Below the pieces are notes generated by a model. That model was given only the letters and a program-made list of their open reading frames with translations, was not told the origin of the DNA and did no database searches. Of a stretch of DNA of 14,414 bases, positions 7,082-13,004 are shown piece by piece (position 1 is the stretch's first letter; every line of letters begins with the position of its first letter). The DNA lies in assembly GCA_028293055.1 (NCBI GenBank), contig JAQGLD010000004.1:1-14414 (forward strand), given 5' to 3'. This stretch comes from Alphaproteobacteria bacterium (GTDB lineage: Bacteria > Pseudomonadota > Alphaproteobacteria > Sphingomonadales > Sphingomonadaceae). A program made the position numbers and the translations under genes.

Positions 7082-7800
7082 GCAAGACGGTGGCAATCGT
7101 TGGTGCCGGCCCAATGCTCGGCATGTCGGTGGCTCGGGCGTTCGGGGCTCGGGGCTATTCGGTTGCCTTGATCGCCCGAGGTCGGGACGCGCTTGACTCG
7201 ATGGTGGCCGAACTAAGCGAGGCTGGCATCTCCGCCGCCTGCTTCGTCGCCGACCTGCGCGATGCGAACTGGCTGATCGAGGCGCTTGCGGAGGCGAGCG
7301 CGAGGTTCGGCGGCATCGACGTTCTCGAATATAGTCCGCTCGCCATGGCGTTCGTGCCGCCTTCGCAAGTCACGGCCGAAATTGCGCGCGACGCCTTCGA
7401 TTTCCTGGTGACCGGTGCGATCACGGCAGTGCGCGCAGTGCTACCCGAAATGCAGGCGCGGGGCGAGGGTGCCCTGCTGTTCGCCTCGGGCCGCTCGGCG
7501 CTGTTGCCGATGAAGCTGCTCGGCTCGCTCGGCCTGGCCTCGGCCGCGCAGCGCCATTATGTCTACAGCCTCAACGAGGAGCTGAAGCAAAGCGGCATCT
7601 TCGTAGGCTCGGTGCCGATCCTGGCGCGGATGGACCGCGAGGCCGCGGATGCGGTCGCTGCTCTCTTCCTCGAGATGATCGACAAGCGCGACCGGGTCGA
7701 AAGCGTATACGGCCCGGGCGAAGCGGCCGATGCCGCGCGGGCAATCGCCGCGACCACCCAGGTCCATGCGCCGTTCGAACTCCCCAGGGCGGCAGCCTGA
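7078..7800 (+). CDS. SDR-fold protein lacking the YxxxK catalytic motif
   Basis: 240 aa, Rossmann-fold member of the SDR superfamily. It begins VAIVGAGPMLGMSVARAF (5-22), a variant glycine motif of GxGxxLG type, with an Arg at the cofactor-selecting position (ALIARGR) that favours NADP(H). The usual NNAG is replaced by LEYSPLA (83-89). Where classical SDRs have YxxSKAA, this protein has LGLASAAQRH (151-160), so the catalytic Tyr and Lys are both missing. The following YVYSLNEELKQSGIFVGSV is a normal SDR helix and strand. A group of such GPGLG-type SDRs is widespread in bacteria. Translation is coupled to the P450 through ATGA (7078-7081), which implies a role in the same pathway. It may be a reductase using other residues, a binding or scaffold subunit, or a non-redox enzyme. 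Confidence 0.85.
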   Translation: MSKTVAIVGAGPMLGMSVARAFGARGYSVALIARGRDALDSMVAELSEAGISAACFVADLRDANWLIEALAEASARFGGIDVLEYSPLAMAFVPPSQVTAEIARDAFDFLVTGAITAVRAVLPEMQARGEGALLFASGRSALLPMKLLGSLGLASAAQRHYVYSLNEELKQSGIFVGSVPILARMDREAADAVAALFLEMIDKRDRVESVYGPGEAADAARAIAATTQVHAPFELPRAAA

Positions 7801-7804
7801 AGCG

Positions 7805-8581
7805 TCAGATGAGACCTTCGTAACCGCCGCCGTCGATCTGCAGATTCTGGCCGGTGATGTAGCCGGCCTGCGCGGAGCAGAGGAAGGCACAGGCGTCGGC
7901 CAGCTCCTCCGGCCTGCCGAAGCGTCCGGCGGGCACCGGCGCGAGCATCTCGGCCCTCGCCTCCGTCTCCGTCACCTCGCGATGCCGGGCCACCCGCTCG
8001 ATCATCGTCCGCAGCCGGTCGGTCTCGATCCGCTCCGGCAGCAAATTGTTGACCGTTACATTGTCCTTCGCGACCTCGCGCGAGAGCGCTTTGGCGAAGG
8101 CGGTGAGGCCGGCGCGTGACGCTGTGGACAGCCCCATCGGCAATTGCGGCGACTTTACCATCGCCGAGGTGATGTTGACGATGCGTCCGAAGCGTCTCGA
8201 CCGCATGCCGGGCACGAGCGCCTGGATCAGCATGATCGCGGAAAGCATGTTCGCCTCGATTGCCGCCAGCCAGGCCGCTTCGTCCCAATCGACGAATCGG
8301 CCGGGCGCGGGCCCGCCATTGTTGGTGACGAGTATGTCCGCGTTCGGCGCGGCGGCCACAAGTTCGGCGCGCCCCGCGATTGTCGAGACATCGGCCAGAA
8401 CCGCGGTCGCCGACCTGCCTGAAGCTGCAATGCGTGCCCGCGCCGCCTCCAGAGCTTCGCGATCGCGCCCGTTGAGGATGACTCGACATCCCTCGCGGGC
8501 CAATGCGGCGGCGCAGGCAAAGCCCAGTCCCCGCGACGACGCGCAGACAATGGCAGTGCGTCCTTCTAGTCCTAGTTCCAC
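7805..8581 (-). CDS. BKR-like SDR with Ser/Arg in place of catalytic Tyr/Lys
   Basis: 258 aa, resembling the beta-ketoacyl-ACP-reductase-like SDR group whose members do not match the standard cofactor and catalytic motifs. The cofactor loop is CASSRGLG (13-20), followed by NNGGPAPG (87-94), a hallmark of this group. In the active-site region SAMVKSPQLPMGLSTASRAG, Ser139 is present. The position 13 residues later is Ser152, not Tyr, and the Lys position is Arg156. The C-terminus ITGQNLQIDGG is normal. It starts with GTG (8579-8581), with GGAG about 8 bases upstream. It lies 24 bases downstream of the SDR ending at 8606, with which it is probably co-transcribed, and converges on the P450 operon with a gap of only 4 bases. 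The change is typical of the group and does not mean the gene is decaying. The chemistry is not established. Confidence 0.87.
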   Translation of the reverse strand: MELGLEGRTAIVCASSRGLGFACAAALAREGCRVILNGRDREALEAARARIAASGRSATAVLADVSTIAGRAELVAAAPNADILVTNNGGPAPGRFVDWDEAAWLAAIEANMLSAIMLIQALVPGMRSRRFGRIVNITSAMVKSPQLPMGLSTASRAGLTAFAKALSREVAKDNVTVNNLLPERIETDRLRTMIERVARHREVTETEARAEMLAPVPAGRFGRPEELADACAFLCSAQAGYITGQNLQIDGGGYEGLI

Positions 8582-8605
8582 GCGATACTCCGGATCCTGT
8601 TGTGC

Positions 8606-9406
8606 CTAGGGCATCGAAGTGCCGCCATTCACCCGCAGAACCTGGCCGGTGATGAAGCGGCTGGCATCCGATGCCAGATAGAGAATGGCGAAGGCTATGT
8701 CCTCGGGCGCGCCCACGAGCCCCAGCGGCGAGCGAGCGGCATTTCGTGCGAGCAAGGCTACCGTATCCGTACCTTCCGGCCTGGTCATCGCAGTCAGGGT
8801 GAATCCCGGCGCCACTGCGTTCACGCGAATATTGTGCGGGCCAAGCTCCTTGGCGAAGCTCCGGGTCATCATGTTCACGCCCGCTTTCGACATGGCGTAG
8901 AGCGAGAGGCCGGCGATCGGCTCGTCCGCGGCATTTGACGAGACATTGATGATGGCGCCCCTGCGGCGCGGGATCATCCGTCGGGCGGCCACTTGGCTGC
9001 CCCAGAACATGCCGCCCATGTTGATGTCGAGTATCTGCCTGTAGAGCGCAGGGTCGACGTCTACGGCGGCCACTTTGCGGACGATTCCCGCGACATTGCA
9101 CCACGCGCAAATCGGGCCCTCCTGTTCTGCAGCCTCGGCCAGCGCATCGAGCTCCGACGGATCGGCGCAGTCGGTGCGGATCGAGCGAGCGCCGCCGCTC
9201 GCGGACCGTATTTTCCTCTCGGTTGCGGCTAACCCGGACTCGTCGAGGTCCGCGAGCATCACGAACGCTCCCGCTCGGGCGAACTGAATAGCCGAGGCGC
9301 GGCCGATTCCGGAGGCCGCTCCGGTTACGACGACCACGCTTCCGCCCAGCCCAAACAGGGTGAGATCGGCATTCGGGTCGAATGCTGGAGGCTGTTCCGG
9401 GTTCAT
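8606..9406 (-). CDS. Short-chain dehydrogenase/reductase (classical, likely NAD-dependent)
   Basis: 266 aa classical SDR with all expected residues: TGAASGIG (28-35), Asn near residue 129 (DINMGG), Ser157 in NVSS, and Tyr170 with Lys174 (YAMSK). The C-terminus FITGQVLRVNGGTSMP is typical of FabG-like enzymes. Asp53 at the end of the second strand (LADLDE) suggests NAD preference and so oxidation of an alcohol. Where most SDRs have NNAG it has CNVAG (103-107). A lead segment of about 20 residues precedes the fold. The open frame extends far upstream, but the ATG at 9404-9406 fits best: upstream sequence is the control region shared with the divergent SDR, and GAGAGG lies 6 bases before it. First gene of a leftward pair with 7805-8581. 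Confidence 0.92.
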   Translation of the reverse strand: MNPEQPPAFDPNADLTLFGLGGSVVVVTGAASGIGRASAIQFARAGAFVMLADLDESGLAATERKIRSASGGARSIRTDCADPSELDALAEAAEQEGPICAWCNVAGIVRKVAAVDVDPALYRQILDINMGGMFWGSQVAARRMIPRRRGAIINVSSNAADEPIAGLSLYAMSKAGVNMMTRSFAKELGPHNIRVNAVAPGFTLTAMTRPEGTDTVALLARNAARSPLGLVGAPEDIAFAILYLASDASRFITGQVLRVNGGTSMP

Positions 9407-9422
9407 CCTGCGCCTCTCGTAG

Positions 9423-9448
9423 CAGAATTGCGTTCTCCAATGCGAATG
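9423..9448 (-). promoter_or_regulatory. Candidate operator, copy C of the shared ATTC-N8-GAAC element
   Basis: Sits in the 82-base gap between the divergent SDRs at 9406 and 9489. Read leftwards it is CATTCG-CATTG-GAGAA-N5-TTCTG, aligning base for base with copy B. The sequence immediately before it, GT, is shared with copy A (GTCATTC in both). The adjacent CTAATGCTC (9450-9458) also occurs inside copy A (523-531). The role is inferred from position and similarity only. Confidence 0.42.
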
Positions 9449-9488
9449 ACTAATGCTCCACGACCGGTTTGGCAGGAGCGATCGCCCG

Positions 9489-10166
9489 ATGGACGACAAG
9501 GTTGTTGCGGTAACCGGCGGCTTCGGCATTCTCGGGCGCGCGGTCGTGAAGGAACTGGCCGAAGCCAGAGCGCGCGTCGTCGCTATCGACATTGCGGAGA
9601 CGAGCACCGTCGACGGCGCGGCCCTGGAACTGGGCGGGGTGGACGGCTCGCATCCGTCCGAGGCCGAGGCGGCCGTCGCGGCGATTCTGGAGAAATTCGG
9701 AAGGCTCGACGCCCTCGTCAACATCGCCGGTGGCTTTCGCTGGGAAACGGTGGCGGATGGCGCAATCGAAACCTGGGATTGGCTCTACCAGACCAATGTC
9801 CGTACCGCTGTGGTGATGAGCAAGGCCGTCACGGAGCACTTGCCCGCCCACGGCGCGGCGATCGTCATTGTCGGCGCCGCGGCGACCGCGAGGGCGGCGG
9901 TCGGCATGGGAGCTTATACCGCCGCCAAATCGGGCGTCGCACGGCTCACCGAGGCCTTGGCAGACGAGTTCAAGGACCGAGGCATAAGGGTCAACGCGGT
10001 CCTGCCCAGCATCATCGACACGCCGGCGAACCGCTCGGACATGCCCAAAGCCGATTTCGATCGTTGGGTTAGCCCAGAGGCTCTAGCCAAGGTCGTCGCC
10101 TTCCTCATCTCCGATGATTCTGCTGCGATCACGGGAGCGCTAATACCTGTAACGGGAGGCATTTGA
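9489..10166 (+). CDS. Short SDR with Ala in place of the catalytic Ser
   Basis: 225 aa SDR-family oxidoreductase, short for the family. TGGFGILG (9-16) is the cofactor motif. NIAGG (78-82) replaces NNAGG. Tyr143 and Lys147 (YTAAK) are present, but the catalytic Ser, 13 residues before the Tyr, is Ala130 (IVGAAAT). Several SDR subgroups, including dihydropteridine reductase, lack this Ser yet are active, so the protein is probably a working reductase. The C-terminus ITGALIPVTGGI is complete. I chose ATG 9489 (AGGAG at 9474-9478, 10 bases before). The in-frame ATG at 9453 would add 12 residues with no ribosome site. Single rightward gene, divergent from the 7805-9406 pair. No clear terminator follows. 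Confidence 0.9.
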   Translation: MDDKVVAVTGGFGILGRAVVKELAEARARVVAIDIAETSTVDGAALELGGVDGSHPSEAEAAVAAILEKFGRLDALVNIAGGFRWETVADGAIETWDWLYQTNVRTAVVMSKAVTEHLPAHGAAIVIVGAAATARAAVGMGAYTAAKSGVARLTEALADEFKDRGIRVNAVLPSIIDTPANRSDMPKADFDRWVSPEALAKVVAFLISDDSAAITGALIPVTGGI

Positions 10167-10450
10167 TCGCCTGCAGATCCCCGTACGCGTGGGCGAATCT
10201 AGTGGGCGCCGGTTCGTTGGGACCTTTAATCAAATGCTTTCGTCCATGATCATAATTGCTACCCGTTGGTGCCGGCGCGCCGGGTCAAAGGCGAGCGCCG
10301 TAACCCGGACGGTTGTTTCGGCCATTCTCGGGGTCTCTCGTGCATCCCGATCTACGCGGACGAACGTCGAAGCAACGGCCGACGATACGCCCGAACATTT
10401 GAACGGGTGCGCAAAATCTAAAAAAGATAAACGAATACAGCCGTTCAGGC
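10167..10450. other. Gap without a recognisable gene between the catabolic cluster and tRNA-Ala
   Basis: 284 bases with no supported coding region. The part next to the tRNA (10411-10440) is clearly A/T-rich compared with the rest of the window. The only small open frames are a 31-codon leftward one (10325 to 10230), with no clear ribosome site, and a rightward one that runs into the tRNA. It is a plausible boundary or scar between the accessory region and the chromosomal backbone, but no integrase, repeat or insertion sequence end was found in it. Confidence 0.5.
10420..10446 (-). terminator. Weak candidate terminator downstream of tRNA-Ala
   Basis: Read leftwards after the tRNA 3' end, GAACG (10446-10442) can pair with CGTTT (10433-10429), including one G-U pair, around an 8-base loop. 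ATC and a run of six T follow (10428-10420). The stem is short, but the T tract is unusual for this GC-rich window. Confidence 0.3.
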
Positions 10451-10526
10451 TGGTGGAGCTGAGGGGAATCGAACCCCTGACCTCTGCAGTGCGATTGCAG
10501 CGCTCTCCCATCTGAGCTACAGCCCC
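10451..10526 (-). tRNA. tRNA-Ala, anticodon CGC
   Basis: A 76-base cloverleaf on the minus strand with encoded CCA. The acceptor stem GGGGCTG pairs with CAGCTCC (one G-U), discriminator A. The D arm is GCTC...GAGC. The anticodon stem is CTGCA/TGCAG with a 7-base loop ATCGCAC, giving anticodon CGC for the codon GCG. The variable loop is AGGTC, and the T arm is AGGGG-TTCGATT-CCCCT. All stems pair. It decodes a common alanine codon in a high-GC genome. Its 3' end points at the catabolic cluster. Confidence 0.97.
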
Positions 10527-10552
10527 GCGCCATGTCTCCGGCGGAGGCGGAC

Positions 10553-10581
10553 CAGATAGCCTCGCTTTGGCGGTTTCGCAA
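10553..10581 (-). promoter_or_regulatory. Candidate promoter of tRNA-Ala
   Basis: On the minus strand, TTGCGA (10581-10576) and TATCTG (10558-10553) are separated by 17 bases. The mature tRNA 5' end lies 26 bases beyond the -10, a usual distance for a processed leader. The -10 matches only three consensus bases. Confidence 0.4.
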
Positions 10582-10651
10582 TGCGCCAAATCGCCCAGCT
10601 TTCGAATGGCTTCCTTTCGGCGAATTTGCCGCCCGGATGGGCGCCGCCGCC

Positions 10652-10676
10652 GGAACGCTCGCCTGCCGATCTTGTT
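10652..10676 (+). promoter_or_regulatory. Candidate EcfG (general stress response) promoter
   Basis: GGAAC (10652-10656), then 17 bases, then GTT (10674-10676). This fits the alphaproteobacterial EcfG/sigma-T consensus GGAAC-N16/17-(C)GTT. It lies 63 bases before the start codon at 10740, with no other strong promoter nearby. The role is inferred from the consensus and fits the stress-protein look of the gene downstream. Confidence 0.6.
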
Positions 10677-10739
10677 CTTCCCTCGGGACCCGGCGCGGAT
10701 CGGCCGCGCCTGCTCGGTCCGCACCGAGAGGAGAGATAC

Positions 10740-11849
10740 ATGGCCTATCAGGGTGATGACCGCCACGGCGGCGACCGATGGCGCGAGCGGGAGGGTGGCC
10801 GCTATGGCGAGCGCGGCTCCGAACGCGATCCCGGACGCGGCTACCAGGGCGGCGGTTATCGAGCCGGCGGACCCGGGCGCGGTGGCTATGGCCGCGACGA
10901 GGACGATCGCGGCTTCCTCGACCGCGCCGGCGACGAGGTCCGGTCCTGGTTCGGCGACGAGGAAGCGCAAAGGCGGCGCGAGGAGGATGAGCGCCACTGG
11001 GCGCGCGAGCAGCGGCTGAGCGGTCACCGCAACAACGATTCCGGCTACGGCGAGACCGGCGAGCGGCCCGGCGGCGGATGGGGCAACCAGCGCGGCGACA
11101 GCTGGCATCGGGACCGTCCCGGCGAGCGCGGTTGGCTCGGCGGATCGGCCAGTGACGAAGGCTATGATCGCCACCCAGGCTATGGCGCTCGCCAGCAACG
11201 CGGCGATTACGAGGCCAGTAGCGGGGGCGCCGGCAGCGGCGACCTCTACGGCTACAACCGGGCACCGGGCGGGGCCTCGGGCTTCGGCGGTGCACCCGAT
11301 CCCGGCCGCCGTTACGAATCCTCGGGCCGCAATGCCCGCGGCGCCGGCATTCACGATCCGCATTATGCTCAGTGGCGCCAGCGCCAGATCGACGAGATCG
11401 ACCGCGACTATGAGGATTATCGGCGCGAGCACCATGCCCGCTTCGAGCAGGAGTTCGGAGACTGGCGGTCGAAACGCCAGTCTCAGCGCCAGTCGCTGGC
11501 CCAGGTTGGCGAGCATATGGATGTGGTCGGATCCGACGGGACCCATGTCGGCACCGTCGACAAGGTGCGCGGCGACCGCGTCATCCTCGCCAGGCACGAC
11601 CCCAATGCCGGTGGAATCCATCATTCAATTCCTTGCTCCTGGGTCGAATCGGTCGACGACAAGGTGGTGCTCAACCGCAGCGCCGAGGAGGCGACGCGGG
11701 ACTGGCGCAGCGAGGAGCGCAATCGCGCCTTGTTCGAGCGCGAGGATAGCGGCAGCGATGGGCCGCATTTCCTCGATGGCGGCTTCTCGGGCACCTATGC
11801 GGAGCGCGCGGATCGCAAGGACCGCGACGCAACCGGCGACCCCGAATAG
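10740..11849 (+). CDS. SWFGDEEA-motif, DUF2171-domain protein with disordered Gly/Arg/Asp-rich N-terminus
   Basis: 369 aa hydrophilic protein with no signal peptide or membrane segment. Residues 1-68 and about 95-205 are low-complexity and rich in Gly, Arg, Asp and Tyr, probably disordered. Between them is the motif SWFGDEEAQRRREED (69-83), recurrent in sphingomonad stress proteins. Residues 208-255 (HYAQWRQRQ...DWRSKRQSQRQ) form a charged, probably helical region. Residues about 258-320 (HMDVVGSDGTHVGTVDKVRGDR...) match the DUF2171 beta-barrel-like domain, related in appearance to PRC barrels. The ATG at 10740 has AGGAG 6 bases upstream. A likely EcfG promoter precedes it, which suggests expression in the general stress response. 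The molecular function is unknown; binding to nucleic acid or surfaces through the Arg/Gly-rich part is only a guess. A strong hairpin follows the gene. Confidence 0.88.
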   Translation: MAYQGDDRHGGDRWREREGGRYGERGSERDPGRGYQGGGYRAGGPGRGGYGRDEDDRGFLDRAGDEVRSWFGDEEAQRRREEDERHWAREQRLSGHRNNDSGYGETGERPGGGWGNQRGDSWHRDRPGERGWLGGSASDEGYDRHPGYGARQQRGDYEASSGGAGSGDLYGYNRAPGGASGFGGAPDPGRRYESSGRNARGAGIHDPHYAQWRQRQIDEIDRDYEDYRREHHARFEQEFGDWRSKRQSQRQSLAQVGEHMDVVGSDGTHVGTVDKVRGDRVILARHDPNAGGIHHSIPCSWVESVDDKVVLNRSAEEATRDWRSEERNRALFEREDSGSDGPHFLDGGFSGTYAERADRKDRDATGDPE

Positions 11850-11856
11850 GCTGATC

Positions 11857-11886
11857 GCCCCGGCGGCCGATCTCGCCCGCCGGGGC
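11857..11886 (+). terminator. Hairpin terminator after the DUF2171 gene
   Basis: A perfect 10-bp stem, GCCCCGGCGG with CCGCCGGGGC, encloses a 10-base loop. It begins 7 bases after the stop codon and is followed by GTCCTTTCG. The tail is only modestly T-rich, as is common in high-GC genomes. Confidence 0.7.
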
Positions 11887-11954
11887 GTCCTTTCGCCAAG
11901 CCTTGCGGGCAGGCCTTCTCGACCGTCATAGTGCCACGGAAAGAGGAGGAGCCG

Positions 11955-12947
11955 ATGACCACCACCCGCGCCTGGCATCTGAAGTCGCGCCCCGAAGGCT
12001 TGCCGACCAGCGACAATTTCGAGCTAAGAGAGGCTTCGCTCCCGGACCTCCAGGACGGCTGGGTGCGGGTCGAGAATAGGTGGCTTTCGGTCGATCCCTA
12101 TATGCGCGGCCGGATGAACGACGTGAGATCGTACGTGCCCCCGTTCGAGGTCGGCGCTCCGATGGACGGAGGCGCGGTCGGCACCGTCGTCGAGAGCCGC
12201 TCGCCCCATTTTCGCGAGGGCGAGACCGTGTTCCACATGGCCGGCTGGCGCGAGGGTGCGGCCGGCCCGGCCGAGAAGTTCAACAAGGTCCCGCCGATGC
12301 CGGTCGAGGATTTCCACTGGCTTGGCAATCTCGGCCTGACCGGCGCCACCGCCTATTTCGGCCTGCTCAAAGTCGCCGAGGCCAAAGAGGGCGATGTCGT
12401 GTTCGTCTCCGCAGCGGCCGGCGCGGTCGGATCGGCGGTGGTCCAGATCGCAAGGGCGAAGGGCATGACGGTGATCGGGGCTGCCGGCGGCGAGGAGAAA
12501 TGCGCCTGGGTGCGCGAGCTCGGCGCTCACGCTGCGATCGACTACAAGTCCGTTCGGATCGTCAAGGGACTGCTCGACGCGGCGCCCGACGGAATCGACG
12601 TCTATTTCGACAATGTCGGCGGCGATCATCTCGACGCCGCCCTCGCCGCCGCGCGGCAGAATGCCCGCTTCGCGATGTGCGGAATGATCGAATCCTACAA
12701 TGCCGGGCCGCCCTACGCGTTTCGCTACATGATGCGGGTGATCGCCGCCCGGATCATGATGAAGGGCTTCATCTACACCGATTATCTGGCGAGCATGGGC
12801 GACTTCTACCGCGACATGGGCAATTGGGTGGCGAGCGGGCAGGTCAAATCGCGCGAGACGGTTCGCCAAGGAATCGAGGCGATGCCGGAAGCGTTCCTCG
12901 ATCTGTTCCGCGGCGCCAACATGGGCAAGATGCTGGTCAAGGTTTAG
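11955..12947 (+). CDS. NADP-dependent zinc-free medium-chain oxidoreductase (CurA/PTGR-like enone reductase)
   Basis: 330 aa cytoplasmic enzyme of the MDR superfamily, in the branch that includes E. coli CurA and prostaglandin/leukotriene reductases, which reduce alpha,beta-unsaturated ketones with NADPH. Supporting features: an N-terminal W-x-S-V-D-P-Y-M-R-G-R-M motif (43-54), NLGLTGATAYFGLL (125-138), the cofactor motif AAAGAVGS (153-160), and FDNVGG near residue 220. The Cys/His ligands of zinc-dependent MDRs are absent. The ATG at 11955 is preceded by AGGAGGA; an upstream GTG would add 8 charged residues across the ribosome site. Monocistronic, bracketed by hairpins at 11857 and 12966. 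It may support the nearby catabolic cluster, but such genes are common housekeeping or detoxification genes, and it lies on the core-like side of the tRNA. Confidence 0.92.
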   Translation: MTTTRAWHLKSRPEGLPTSDNFELREASLPDLQDGWVRVENRWLSVDPYMRGRMNDVRSYVPPFEVGAPMDGGAVGTVVESRSPHFREGETVFHMAGWREGAAGPAEKFNKVPPMPVEDFHWLGNLGLTGATAYFGLLKVAEAKEGDVVFVSAAAGAVGSAVVQIARAKGMTVIGAAGGEEKCAWVRELGAHAAIDYKSVRIVKGLLDAAPDGIDVYFDNVGGDHLDAALAAARQNARFAMCGMIESYNAGPPYAFRYMMRVIAARIMMKGFIYTDYLASMGDFYRDMGNWVASGQVKSRETVRQGIEAMPEAFLDLFRGANMGKMLVKV

Positions 12948-12965
12948 GCGAACCGGTGCAAATCG

Positions 12966-12993
12966 AGCCCCTCCCCTTCAGGGGAAGGGCTTT
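12966..12993. terminator. Bidirectional hairpin terminator between convergent genes
   Basis: AGCCC-C-TCCCC pairs with GGGGA-A-GGGCT around a TTCA loop, with one mismatch, followed by TTT on the plus side. It starts 19 bases after the oxidoreductase stop and ends 12 bases before the stop of the leftward UdgX gene, so it could serve both. Confidence 0.65.
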
Positions 12994-13004
12994 GGCAAGC
13001 CATC

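Noticed and set aside
7563..9440. 625-codon leftward open frame
   Set aside because: Overlaps two clear SDR genes in another frame; composition is Arg/Gly/Ser-rich noise.
10230..10325. 31-codon leftward open frame in the gap by the tRNA
   Set aside because: No clear ribosome binding site, no recognisable motif and no partner gene. Chance frames of this length are expected.
10189..10515. 108-codon rightward open frame ending ELRGIEPLTSAV...
   Set aside because: The ending is the well-known false peptide made by reading the opposite strand of a tRNA gene.
10230..11624. 464-codon leftward Ala/Val-rich open frame resembling a membrane protein
   Set aside because: Antisense to the Gly/Arg/Asp-rich gene and spans the tRNA. 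Gly/Arg/Asp codons read backwards give Ala/Pro/Val/Ile, which mimics hydrophobic segments.
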